NCBI GenBank assembly: GCA_963920635.1
Contig: OY987302.1
Coordinates: 29,797,278-29,861,277 of the forward strand
Origin: Pseudeuparius sepicola
Taxonomy: Eukaryota > Arthropoda > Insecta > Coleoptera > Anthribidae
Length of the DNA: 64,000 nucleotides
Reading direction: 5' to 3'
Position numbers and translations under genes: made by a program. Positions 1 to 8,439 of this stretch are shown here, one piece after another (position 1 is the first letter of the stretch; each line of letters opens with the position of its first letter). The notes beneath the pieces are model-generated. The model was not told the DNA's origin. It saw only the letters and a program-made list of their open reading frames with translations, and did not search any database.

Positions 1-62
1 TAAAAGGAAGATAAAAAATATTAACTTATAAAATTCATTTTTAATAAACCTTTAAAAATACT

Positions 63-435
63 TTGTTGTTTTTTTTAAGTTTTGCAAGAATCTATGTTGA
101 TGGGAAAACATCTGAAGCATCATATAAAAACTCTTGCTCTAAACAATATCACGCTTTACGTCTATATAGCAAAAACTTTGAATATAGCCTATGTAGAAAA
201 TATGTGGGCGATGAAATTGTAATATATCTAATGATTTCAGACTTTTTTCGAGCGCTTTCTCTGATGTAGAGAAACACATGCAAATAAAACTAGATTATAC
301 ACCAACCTATTTGCGCCTAGATAAAAATACAGTGACACGACTTTTTTGTTTGTTTATGAAAGAATGTTATGTCGCCTGCAGAAATGCAAGCTGTTTAAAT
401 AAGCGATCGACAATGTATGTGGGCGGAGAAAGGTG
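63..435 (+). pseudogene. Broken ORF in left arm, unrecognised
   Basis: Two consecutive reading frames (63-269, then another frame from about 228 to 435) each read like protein and abut with one frame change near 200-240. The second ends in MYVGGER followed by a stop. The same arrangement is on the minus strand of the right arm, where the 3-bp indel falls at the junction. A 22-25 nt GT..TTTCAG stretch lies at the frame change but is far too short for an insect intron. I recognise no domain. It converges on the coiled-coil gene of the same arm. It may be a decayed gene or chance. Confidence 0.25.
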
Positions 436-849
436 ATATTATGCTTTTTTTGTGTAAATAAAATTCCTCGGACTATGCTGAAATAAGAACTGATTGTTTT
501 TTTAAGAATGCAATTAAAGTATGTGTACTCTAGAACGAAATGCACACCGAGCTACGGTGTAGAGGAGAAAGTAATGTAAGAAAGTTAGAAAAAAATATAC
601 TTACGGATTTATATCTTTTTTCATAGGATTCACTTTAATATTTCAGTTTGTTTAACTGATAGGGAACAAAACAAAAAAAATAGTAGTAAAAAATATATTT
701 TATGTAAAAAAAATATAAAAAACTTAAAAGGTATGCATATAATAAAAAAGAGTAAATAGAATATAAAATAAATCTTAAAAAATCAGGAACAAAAGAGGGA
801 GAGAGAAGTGGGTGCTAGACTACGTAAAAGAGTACATTTAAAGAAAATT

Positions 850-1215
850 CTATAAACAAAATCTCTTCAATAATCTAGCACACATTGCCAAATCTTTTTC
901 CAATTGGGCAATTTCTCTAATTCCCTTTTGCTCATCCTTTTCCAAACGTTCCATTTGTCGTTTCCTGTCCAACTGTTTCTCCCGTGCGGCTTGCAATTTT
1001 CGTTTCATGGCTAGCTGTTTTTGCTTCATTTCAACCGTTACCCCTTTGACGTATGACAACATGTCGCCAGCGAGTTCTTCGAACTTATCCTCACTATTCG
1101 TTTGGGTGGGCGGCATGGTGATCATGCTGAATACCTGTACCCATACCGTAGGACGCAGGCTGATCGCTCGAAGTTGAAAGTTGGGATACTGATGGACCCA
1201 ATAAATCCTCCTCAT
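850..1215 (-). CDS. Coiled-coil ORF, left-arm copy (121 aa)
   Basis: Reads outward in the left arm and differs by only a residue or two from the copy at 6750-7115. From about residue 40 to the end it is a highly charged helix (NSEDKFEELAGDML, then long runs of K, Q, R and E ending in ARLLKRFCL), which should form a coiled coil. There is no signal peptide or membrane segment. The first 40 residues overlap, in another frame, the last exon of the spliced gene at 1094-1882. That exon's own frame stops at 1094-1096 just where the coiled coil begins, so the helix may be the displaced C-terminus of the same protein. Function unknown; no family recognised. Confidence 0.5.
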   Translation of the reverse strand: MRRIYWVHQYPNFQLRAISLRPTVWVQVFSMITMPPTQTNSEDKFEELAGDMLSYVKGVTVEMKQKQLAMKRKLQAAREKQLDRKRQMERLEKDEQKGIREIAQLEKDLAMCARLLKRFCL

Positions 1216-1882
1216 TTAGCGGTAGGGGTGGTGAACAGTTAGTGGCGGTGGACTGAAAAAAAAAAGTACTGAGTGATTCTTACAAAGAGCTTGGAAAGTC
1301 ACAGTGCAATTTAAAAGGTTTTCGACGTTCATAGACTTTTTAGCGTCACAGTTTTAATAAAAATTCTTACTGGTTTGTGAAGACGTTTCCGACCGGATGC
1401 AGGTTGACCATGAGAAGTTGAGGGTTGAGACACCAGTGGACCCAAAAAATCCTCCTGACTCAACGGTGGGGGTAGACAGGTAGGGGCGGTAGGCTGAAAA
1501 AAATTATTAAATGGTTATTTTAAAGAGCTTAAAAATGCAAAGTGCAATTTAAAATATTTTGAAACTTTTTAGCACCTCAGTTTTGAGAAAAGTACTTACT
1601 GGTATTATTATACGACTGTAAACGACAGGTTTCCTGCCGGGCGCCGGCTGACCACAAGGCGGTTGGGATGCCAGGTCTAACAAATCCTTCGGATATAGCG
1701 TTGGCATATCGATAGGAGAACAGGTGGTAGACTGAAAAAAAAATGTATATTTACTGAGTGATTCTTGTAAAAAGCTTGGAAATTCAAATGCCAATTTTAA
1801 ATGTTTTCAACGGACTTTTTGGCAAATCAATATTGATAAAAGTACTTACTGGTTTCTTCATAGATAACCTGTTGCTGGTCAT
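1094..1882 (-). CDS. Spliced gene with duplicated Pro/Ser-rich exons, left-arm copy
   Basis: Four minus-strand exons, all joined in phase 0: 1882-1850, 1731-1600, 1493-1371 and 1252-1094. Each intron begins GTAAGT or GTAAGA, ends in a T-run plus CAG, and is about 105-120 nt. Exons 2-4 are diverged duplicates with one plan: (S/P)T..C at the start, then a (E/K)DLL- or EDFLGP-type core, VSQ.STS, and a G/S.QPAS tail in exons 3 and 4. The spliced product is 148 aa, rich in Pro, Ser and Thr, and starts MTSNRLSMKKP. A TATA box lies at 1968-1974. The exon-4 frame stops at 1094-1096, where the coiled-coil frame takes over. Conserved splice signals and a mirrored intact copy argue for a real gene; function unknown. 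Confidence 0.55.
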
Positions 1883-1967
1883 GATGAACACTGGTAGTAG
1901 CACTGGATGAGAATACGCTCTAAAGTGAGTAGAATCTGAACTAACTGGAACTATCTAATGTAATACA

Positions 1968-1974
1968 ATTTATA
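1968..1974 (-). promoter_or_regulatory. TATA box of the left-arm spliced gene
   Basis: TATAAAT on the minus strand, mirrored at 5993-5999. About 32 bases downstream is a TTAGTT initiator-like site, and the ATG is a further 60 bases on. The spacing fits an RNA polymerase II core promoter pointing outward. Confidence 0.5.
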
Positions 1975-2010
1975 GGGATTAAACACAGCGCCAGCAAAAA
2001 AAAATTGTGC

Positions 2011-2844
2011 CAGGAGAAACGGAGGCCGAAGCCCTCCGTCCGACTGGCATGTAGTTGCCCGAACAAAATCCACCCTTCCCCCTTGCACGCGTTCCGCGCA
2101 TGCGCAGTTCCGCGCTTTTGATTCGAAAAATTTTGAAAATTTTTTATTCAAAAAATGTAATTTTAAAAAGGTCCTGATCCTATAATCCTGATAACATTTT
2201 GGGAAATTTTCAGTTTTTGACGGTGAAATGTACAAGACAAGACTTAGACGAATGTTTTATATAGATAGAATTTTTTCGAGTGACTGATAAAAAACATTTA
2301 TTATAATAGTTAATCGGAAGGCCCCAGATAACATAGGAAATTTTGTTTGAATAAAATCTGTAAAAAAATCCAAGACGTGAAAATGTAGGTAGAATTTTCG
2401 AATAAGTTTTGTATACCGGTAAAAAATATAAAGGTAAAAATAACGTCAGTTTCACTTGGAAAAAAAATGATGAAAAAATTTCAGTTTCAGTAAAAAAAAA
2501 TACGATGTAGAGGTTGTAGCAAAAAAAATTGGAAATAATTATTTATTCCAGTAAAATATACACAAGACCGAAAAAGGTAATTGCGCGGCTGTCCCATTTT
2601 ATACACCCTAGCTGTTTCAGTTCATCTCGTTTGCAAAAAATTCTAGGGGTTATTACTTTTTTAAATACGGTTGCCTCAACCTTATTTGAAAGTAAATATT
2701 TTTTAGTTCCCCGCAGAAGGAAATAATGACGACATTTTATACCGGTTGATTCAAAAATATATAAGGTTAGGAAAAAACCTTGGTAGGCAAACGCGGCTCT
2801 GCTGACCAGACAAAAAAAACAACCTTAGTCGACAAATAATGGCC
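2011..2844. repeat. Central non-coding region, left part, with a diverged central-repeat copy
   Basis: Unique between the two arms. Around 2215-2400 there is a diverged copy of the repeat better seen at 4080-5543: a dotted match to GACTTAGACGAAT, GTAGAATTTTCGA, GACTGATAAAAA, TCGGAAGGCC and AACCTAGGAAA blocks. The phrase GCTGTCCCATTTTATA at 2588 recurs near 3540 and 3642. I see no convincing gene here. Confidence 0.5.
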
Positions 2845-2880
2845 TATAAGAAGGGCGCGTGATTCCACTGCGGTATCAGT
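2845..2880 (+). promoter_or_regulatory. TATA box (2845-2850) and TCAGT initiator (2876-2880)
   Basis: CTATAAGAA is followed 33 bases later by TATCAGTTCGA, the arthropod initiator consensus, placing +1 at A2878. This is the best-formed core promoter in the window. It decides the start of the downstream ORF, because the first in-frame ATG at 2859 lies upstream of the predicted transcript start. Confidence 0.6.
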
Positions 2881-2894
2881 TCGAGTGCTCCAAG

Positions 2895-3440
2895 ATGCAA
2901 GAGATGATGGAAACCGATCTGGTTCCGTGGTGCCAGTGTCCACTACCCACACCGACAACAATGCCAGAAGAAGAAGACTGGTCACTGCAGTGCGATTGCA
3001 ATCGACACTACAAACCTCCACAACAACAACAGCAAGCAATCAGCAACCAGGTGATGTGGCATGGTGTGCCATGGCAAGAACCCGCAGAGGGTCAAGAAGA
3101 CCAACAACCAACAGAATGTCAAGAAGACCAGCAACCGACAGACTGGCAAGAAGAAACCCCAGAATGGCAAGGCTCCCAGCAGTCTGAAGAATGGCAAGGC
3201 ACCCAGCAATCGGAAGAATGGCTAGAAGACATCGAGCAGTGGCCTCCCGCTGAACACTGGGTGGAGGATGATACCTACGTTCCAGATTTGGAAGACAGGG
3301 ACGTGCTCCGTCCATATTCACCTGGTCTTAGCAAGGCCACCCGAAGGATTTTCCGTCAGGCTGAGAGGCTGCGCCTACAGCGTCTGGAAGAAGTGGAGGA
3401 ACGAGAACACATCTTCAAGGAAACGTGGGATGTGTTGTAA
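2895..3440 (+). CDS. Unrecognised 181-aa Gln/Glu/Trp-rich protein
   Basis: Starts at ATG 2895, the first in-frame ATG after the predicted transcription start. The N-terminus is Cys-rich (VPWCQCPLP, LQCDCNRHY) and is followed by a QQQQQ run. A central block of about seven imperfect repeats of the WQEE / DQQPTECQE / EWQGSQQSE type follows. The C-terminus is acidic then basic and probably helical (RRIFRQAERLRLQRLEEVEERE). There is no signal peptide or membrane segment. Two AATAAA signals follow within 30 bases of the stop, so promoter, ORF and poly(A) site form a compact unit. I recognise no family. It lies between the two inverted arms and may be the single-copy gene of the element. Confidence 0.55.
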   Translation: MQEMMETDLVPWCQCPLPTPTTMPEEEDWSLQCDCNRHYKPPQQQQQAISNQVMWHGVPWQEPAEGQEDQQPTECQEDQQPTDWQEETPEWQGSQQSEEWQGTQQSEEWLEDIEQWPPAEHWVEDDTYVPDLEDRDVLRPYSPGLSKATRRIFRQAERLRLQRLEEVEEREHIFKETWDVL

Positions 3441-3454
3441 TTATATTAGAAAAA

Positions 3455-3469
3455 AATAAAATTAATAAA
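3455..3469 (+). terminator. Tandem poly(A) signals of the 181-aa gene
   Basis: AATAAA at 3455-3460 and again at 3464-3469, 15-29 bases after the TAA stop, followed by the GT/T-rich stretch TTGTCTTTTATTG as a plausible downstream element. Confidence 0.55.
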
Positions 3470-3529
3470 AAAATTGTCTTTTATTGTTCCCTTGCAATAA
3501 TTAAAAAACTTAGGGGAACTGAAAAAAGT

Positions 3530-3680
3530 GTATATACCAGCTGTCCCATTTTTAAAAAGCTCGATATTTTGGAAACTTTTCGTAAAAAAAGAATCCCCAA
3601 GGATTACATGAGAAAAAGAGAGAAAAATGGAAATATACCAGCTGTCCCATTTATAAACCGCTTGATATCTTGGAAACGAA
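3530..3680 (+). repeat. Two copies of a ~95-bp repeat
   Basis: TATACCAGCTGTCCCATTT at about 3533 and again at about 3635, each followed by AA..(A/C)GCT(C/T)GATAT(T/C)TTGGAAAC. A shorter relative is at 2588. No coding function seen. Confidence 0.6.
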
Positions 3681-3784
3681 AACCTCTATAAAGGAAGTAA
3701 AAGCCATATCCTAATAGGTGGAGGGCCGACTGTCATTTCGATAGGTGAAAACTTTGTTTTTCAGTTTTTTCTGAAAATTTTTTT

Positions 3785-4072
3785 AATTTTTTTGTAGAAG
3801 TTTTTTCCAAAAAAATGTTTTGCCAAATTTTTTTTTCCAAAATTTTTTTTACCAAAATTTTTTTTGTCAAAAATTTTTTTTTACCAAAATTTTTTTGCCA
3901 AAATTTTTTTTGCCAAATTTTTTTGTCAAATTTTATTTTACCAAAATTGTTTTTTTGCAAAAATTTTTTTTGCCAAATTTTTTTTTTGCCAATTTTTTTT
4001 TTGCCGAATTTTTTTTTTGCCAATTTTTTTTTTGTCAAAAATTTTTTTTAACTGTTTTTTCTCAGACAATTT
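3785..4072 (+). repeat. T-rich minisatellite (GCCAAATTTTTTTT type)
   Basis: About eighteen imperfect 13-18 bp units of the form TTTTTTTGCCAAA or TTTTTTTACCAAA. The reverse-complement array lies at 5544-5740, so the two could pair as a giant stem across the 1.5 kb between them. ORFs here simply read the repeat as Phe/Lys-rich sequence and are not genes. Confidence 0.85.
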
Positions 4073-4079
4073 TTTTTAT

Positions 4080-5543
4080 TTCCGAATTAACCGACCAAAA
4101 GTTATTAGAAAGAAAAGTTGTTTGGGAGGCCCTGGTACCTAGGAAACGCCTTTCCTTCAAACAAAATGCGACAAAAAAAAATAGACTTAGATGAATAAGT
4201 ATGCAAGTGAAAAGTATATAGAATTTTCAAAAAAGGCGACTAAAAAAAAGGTAAAATTTCGAATTCGGGACTTAGACCAATATTAGATGCAAATGATTAA
4301 CCGACCAAAAGTTATTAGAAAGAAAAGTTGCTCGGAAGGCCGAGGTAACCTAGGAGACGCCTTCCATTCAAACAAAATGCAACAACAAAATTCAGACTTG
4401 GATTAATAAGAATGCAAGTGAAAAGAATGAATAACATTGGGTTTCCTAACTAAGATACAAAAACGGCACTGCTGCCTTTATTTACGTGAATAGTTAGCCT
4501 ATAATACCTATCGAAAACAGAGAAATATTCAGGTCAAGACAAAAAGTAGCCTCATTTACAAGTTTGGGAATCAAAAACTACCTATTGGCTTTTAATTTTG
4601 ATGAGAAAATTCGTCTAATTTGTAAGTCAAATAAATGGAACATAATGAAAAATTTACGAATAATTGAACAAATGCTATCTTAGTTCTATAGGCAGAAAGG
4701 TACTATAGGTAGTAATATATTTGGGATCAAAAGACAACCTATTAGCTTTTAAATTTGTTAAGAAAATACGTCTAATGAAACTGAACATTTCGTTAACGCG
4801 TTGATGAATGTTTGATGCAAGTAAAGTAGACAGAATATCCAAAAAAAACGGTGACCGACCAAACAAGTTATTATAAAAAGTTGCTCGGGAGACCGATGTA
4901 ACCTAGAAAACGCTTTTCCTTAGAATAGAAATTGACAAAAAAAAATTCCAAAATGGGACTTACAAAAACGGCACTGCTGCCTTTATTTACGTGAACAGTT
5001 AGCATATAATACCTATCAAAAACAGAGAAATATTCAGGTCAAGACAAAAAGTAGCCTAATTTACAAGTTTGGGAATCAAAAACTACCTATTGGCTTTTAA
5101 TTTTGATGAGAAAATTCGTCTAATTTGTAAGTCAAATAAATGGAACATCATGAAAAATTTACGAATAATTGAACAAATGCTATCTTAGTTCTATAGGCAG
5201 AAAGGCACTATAGGTAGTAATATATTTGGGATCAAAAGACAACCTATTAGCTTTTAAATTTGTTAAATTTGTTGATGAATGTTTGATGCAAGTAAAAAAA
5301 ACTGTGACCGACCAAACAAGTTATTATAAAAAGTTGCTCGGGAGACCGATGTAACCTAGAAAACGCTTTTCCTTAGAATAGAAATTGACAAAAAAAGTTA
5401 CAAAATGGGACTTAGAAGGATATTTCTTGCAAGTGAAAAGTAGGCAGAATTTTCGAAAATCGGGGACGGACCAAAAATTATTAAGTTGATCAGGAGGTTG
5501 AAATAACCTACGAAACGCCTTTCATTCGAATAGAATCTGACAA
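4080..5543 (+). repeat. Central homologous-repeat array with a 522-bp tandem duplication
   Basis: Copies of a unit containing ACCGACCAAAAGTTATTA, AAAGTTGCTCGGGAGGCCGA, AACCTAGGAAACGCCTTTCC, a GACAAAAAAAATTC block and GGGACTTAGA start near 4090, 4297, 4850, 5305 and 5463. Spacing varies because other sequence is inserted. A longer direct duplication is overlaid: 4450 onward and 4972 onward both begin AAAACGGCACTGCTGCC and run about 430 bp nearly identical, offset by 522 bp. There is no gene. Repeats of this kind can be replication origins or enhancers in DNA viruses; that is only an analogy. Confidence 0.75.
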
Positions 5544-5740
5544 AAAAAATCCAATTTCGGCAAAAAAAAAATTGGCAAAAAAAATTTTGCAAAAAAAAAT
5601 TTTGGCAAAAAAAATTTTGACAAAAAAAATGTTGGCAAAAAAAATTTTGGCAAAAAAAATTTTTGCAAAAAAAAATTTGGCAAAAAAAATTTTGGCAAAA
5701 AAAAATTTTCGCAAAAAAAAAATTTTGGTAAAATAAAATT
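5544..5740 (-). repeat. A-rich minisatellite, inverted mate of 3785-4072
   Basis: About eleven units of GGCAAAAAAAATTTT type. They are the reverse complement of the array at 3785-4072. Confidence 0.85.
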
Positions 5741-5992
5741 TGACCACGCGGTTTCTTATTATTTATCATATATCACATTTCCTGACACCACACAGTCTAC
5801 TTCGAATTTCCACGTGTCTGAAGATTCGCACAGTAGGATCCAAACCATACAATTTTTAGCGAGTACCACTTCTAAGACTTTTTCTGATGCAAATTCAAGT
5901 TTTAGCGTTGTTGGGAATACAACTTATAAGAACTTTTCCAAATTATTGCTGACGCAGCACAATTTTTTTTTGCTGGCGCTGTGTTTAATCCC

Positions 5993-6030
5993 TATAAATT
6001 GTATTACATTAGATAGTTCCAGTTAGTTCA
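5993..6030 (+). promoter_or_regulatory. TATA box (5993-5999) and initiator of right-arm gene
   Basis: CCTATAAATTG is followed about 32 bases later by TTAGTTCAGATT, an initiator-like site, then the ATG at 6085. It mirrors the left-arm promoter, so the two promoters fire away from each other across the centre. Confidence 0.5.
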
Positions 6031-6084
6031 GATTCTACTCACTTTAGAGCATATTCTCATCCAGTGCTACTACCAGTGTTCATC

Positions 6085-6871
6085 ATGACCAGCAACAGGT
6101 TATCTATGAAGAAACCTGTAAGTACTTTTATCAATATTGATTTGCCAAAAAGTCCGTTGAAAACATTTAAAATTGGCATTTGAATTTCCAAGCTTTTTAC
6201 AAGAATCACTCAGTAAATATACTTTTTTTTTCAGTCTACCACCTGTTCTCCTATCGATATGCCAACGCTATATCCGAAGGATTTGTTAGACCTGGCATCC
6301 CAACCGCCTTGTGGTCAGCCGGCGCCCGGCAGGAAACCTGTCGTTTACAGTCGTATAATAATACCAGTAAGTACTTTTCTCAAAACTGAGGTGCTAAAAA
6401 GTTTCAAAATATTTTAAATTGCACTTTGCATTTTTAAGCTCTTTAAAATAACCACTTAATAATTTTTTTCAGCCTACCGCCCCTACCTGTCTACCCCCAC
6501 CGTTGAGTCAGGAGGATTTTTTGGGTCCACCGGTGTCTCAACCCTCAACTTCTCATGGTCAACCTGCATCCGGTCGTAAACGTCTTCACAAACCAGTAAG
6601 AATTTTTATTAAAACTGTGACGCTAAAAAGTCTATGAACGTCGAAAACATTTTAAATTGCACTGTGACTTTCCAAGCTCTTTGTAAGAATCACTCAGTAC
6701 TTTTTTTTTCAGTCCACCGCCACTCACTGTTCACCACCCCTACCGCTAAATGAGGAGGATTTATTGGGTCCATCAGTATCCCAACTTTCAACTTCGAACG
6801 ATGAGCCTGCGTCCTACGGTATGGGTACAGGTATTCAGCATGATCACCATGCCGCCCACCCAAACGAATAG
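6085..6871 (+). CDS. Spliced gene with duplicated Pro/Ser-rich exons, right-arm copy
   Basis: Exons 6085-6117, 6235-6366, 6473-6595 and 6713-6871, all phase 0. Donors are GTAAGTAC, GTAAGTAC and GTAAGAAT; acceptors are T-runs ending TCAG. The product is 148 aa. Exon 2 has YPKDLLDLASQPPC, exon 3 SQEDFLGPPVSQPSTS and exon 4 NEEDLLGPSVSQLSTS, so exons 2-4 arose by duplication. The last exon continues to a TAG at 6869-6871. From about 6865 onward the other frame encodes a strong coiled coil, so a one-base change, recoding, or an unrecognised splice would fuse the repeats to the coil. Both arms share this arrangement. The protein looks disordered; no family recognised. Confidence 0.55.
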
Positions 6872-7115
6872 TGAAGATAAGTTCGAAGAACTCGCTGGCG
6901 ACATGTTATCATACGTCAAAGGGGTAACGGTTGAAATGAAGCAAAAACAGCTAGCCATGAAACGAAAATTGCAAGCCGCACGGGAGAAACAGTTGGACAG
7001 GAAACGACAAATGGAACGTTTGGAAAAGGATGAGCAAAAGGGAATTAGAGAAATTGCCCAATTGGAAAAAGATTTGGCAATGTGTGCTAGATTATTGAAG
7101 AGATTTTGTTTATAG
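6750..7115 (+). CDS. Coiled-coil ORF, right-arm copy (121 aa)
   Basis: Nearly identical to the left-arm ORF at 850-1215. It starts just after an in-frame TAA at 6747-6749 and overlaps exon 4 of the spliced gene in the +1 frame. Residues from about 40 onward form a long charged helix rich in Lys, Gln, Arg and Glu. The C-terminus is CARLLKRFCL. Its own ATG has no obvious promoter. It is either a separately translated second cistron or the frame-displaced C-terminus of the upstream product. Confidence 0.5.
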   Translation: MRRIYWVHQYPNFQLRTMSLRPTVWVQVFSMITMPPTQTNSEDKFEELAGDMLSYVKGVTVEMKQKQLAMKRKLQAAREKQLDRKRQMERLEKDEQKGIREIAQLEKDLAMCARLLKRFCL

Positions 7116-7528
7116 AATTTTCTTTAAATGTACTCTTTTACGTAGTCTAGCACCCACTTCTCTCTCCCTCTTTTGTTCCTGATTTTTTAAGATTTATTTT
7201 ATATTCTATTTACTCTTTTTTATTATATGCATACCTTTTAAGTTTTTTATATTTTTTTTACATAAAATATATTTTTTACTAGTATTTTTTTTGTTTTGTT
7301 CCCTATCAGTTAAACAAACTGAAATATTGAAGTGAATCCTATGAAAGAAGATATAAATCCGTAAGTATATTTTTTTCTAACTTTCTTACATTACTTTCTC
7401 CTCTACACCGTAGCTCGGTGTGCATTTCGTTCTAGAGTACACATACTTTAATTGCATTCTTAAAAAAACAATCAGTTCTTATTTCAGCATAGTCCGAGGA
7501 ATTTTATTTACACGAAAAAAGCATAATA

Positions 7529-7917
7529 TCACCTTTCTCCGCCCACATACATTGTCGATCGCTTATTTAAACAGCTTGCATTTCTGCAGGCGACATAACA
7601 TTCTTTCATAAACAAACAAAAAAGTCGTGTCACGGTATTTTTATCTAGGCGCAAATAGGTTGGCGTATAATCTAGTTTTATTTGCATGTGTTTCTCTACA
7701 TCAGAGAAAGCGCTCGAAAAAAGTCTGAAATCATTAGATATCATATTACAATTTCATCGCCCACATATTTTCTACATAGGCTATATTCAAAGTTTTTGCT
7801 ATATAGACGTAAAGCGTGATATTGTTTAGAGCAAGAGTTTTTATATGATGCTTCAGATGTTTTCCCATAAACATAGATTCTTGCAAAACTTAAAAAAAAC
7901 AACAAAGTATTTTGAAA
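7529..7917 (-). pseudogene. Broken ORF in right arm, mirror of 63-435
   Basis: Minus-strand mate of the two-frame ORF in the left arm. The downstream half (7744-7529) is open for 71 codons and ends MYVGGER. No recognised domain. The same frame break occurs in both arms. Confidence 0.25.
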
Positions 7918-8064
7918 GGTTTATTAAAAATGAATTTTATAAGTTAATATTTTTTATCTTCCTTTTAACTTCATACAACATAAGTTCATATTTCAATGCT
8001 TCTAAATTCTTCAAATATTTTTGCAGTTTTCTTCTGTACTCCAGCTTCCTTCTAGGAGTCATGG

Positions 8065-8367
8065 TTATACAATAAATTCGATATTTGTAGATCGGCCGAC
8101 GGGTCCAAGACTCTTCATGTAATACCTCCTTCCATTACCGATGTCCCTATTAATTTCTTCGATCCGTTGGGGCGTAAACTCGGCCGTGTATCGTTGCGGC
8201 AGCACCGTCTTAAATTCTTCGAACTCGACGTAGACCTTCTCTCCGTATTGCGTATTCACTTTGTCCACGCTCGTGATTTGAAAATTTTCACCCGCCTCCA
8301 TATTTTGAATGCTTTCGAATTTCTTGAAGATCAAATTCTTGTTCAGGTGATTCAGGAACGACTGCAT
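8065..8367 (-). CDS. Small unrecognised protein, OB-fold-like pattern (100 aa)
   Basis: One intact ORF. After a helical N-terminus it alternates short hydrophobic strands: GENFQITSVDKVNTQYGEKV, then VEFEEFKTVLPQRY, then a short helix (PQRIEEINRDI) and a final strand STNIEFIV. The strand-rich layout with a TxYGxKVxVEF motif resembles small OB-fold nucleic-acid-binding proteins; this is inference by eye, with no family assigned. It has its own TATA and initiator upstream on the minus strand. It converges on the right inverted arm, ending about 97 bases past the last verifiable arm base, and may itself belong to the element. Confidence 0.5.
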   Translation of the reverse strand: MQSFLNHLNKNLIFKKFESIQNMEAGENFQITSVDKVNTQYGEKVYVEFEEFKTVLPQRYTAEFTPQRIEEINRDIGNGRRYYMKSLGPVGRSTNIEFIV

Positions 8368-8385
8368 TTTGAACTTGGCAAATCA

Positions 8386-8411
8386 GACTGTATGAAATTG
8401 TAAGTGTATAT
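8386..8411 (-). promoter_or_regulatory. Core promoter of the 100-aa ORF
   Basis: On the minus strand ATTATATACAC is followed about 25 bases later by CATACAGTCTG, an initiator-like site, with the ATG about 25 bases further on. Confidence 0.4.
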
Positions 8412-8439
8412 AATGGGAAACTGCTCTTGCCCTCGGATA

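Larger units (their letters stand above)
1..2010. repeat. Left arm of a long inverted repeat (mate 5957-7968)
   Basis: The reverse complement of this segment matches 5957-7968 almost base for base, with scattered single-base differences and a 3-bp indel near 229; about 99% identical by eye. The inner edge is sharp: matching stops where both arms read GCACAATTTTTTTTTGCTGG. The outer edge is not reached, because window base 1 still matches right-arm base 7968. The arm carries an outward-reading spliced gene on the minus strand and a broken ORF on the plus strand. It may be the terminus of an unrecognised virus-like or transposon-like element, or a segmental inverted duplication. Confidence 0.9.
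5957..7968. repeat. Right arm of the long inverted repeat (mate 1-2010)
   Basis: Mirror of 1-2010, with the spliced gene on the plus strand. The arm probably continues beyond 7968, but the left copy leaves the window there, so the true outer boundary is unknown. Confidence 0.9.

Noticed and set aside
2859..2894. ATG 2859 as the start of the 181-aa gene
   Set aside because: It lies upstream of the predicted transcription start at 2878; ATG 2895 is the first inside the transcript.
3733..4194. Long Phe/Lys-rich ORFs on both strands
   Set aside because: They only read the T-rich minisatellite; all frames are open and the sequence is low complexity.
5398..5769. 123-codon minus-strand ORF
   Set aside because: Same low-complexity effect over the inverted minisatellite.
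6819..6838. 20-base GTATGG..ATTCAG stretch as a mini-intron joining the exon-4 frame to the coiled coil
   Set aside because: Far shorter than any insect intron, and removing it gives an immediate TGA.
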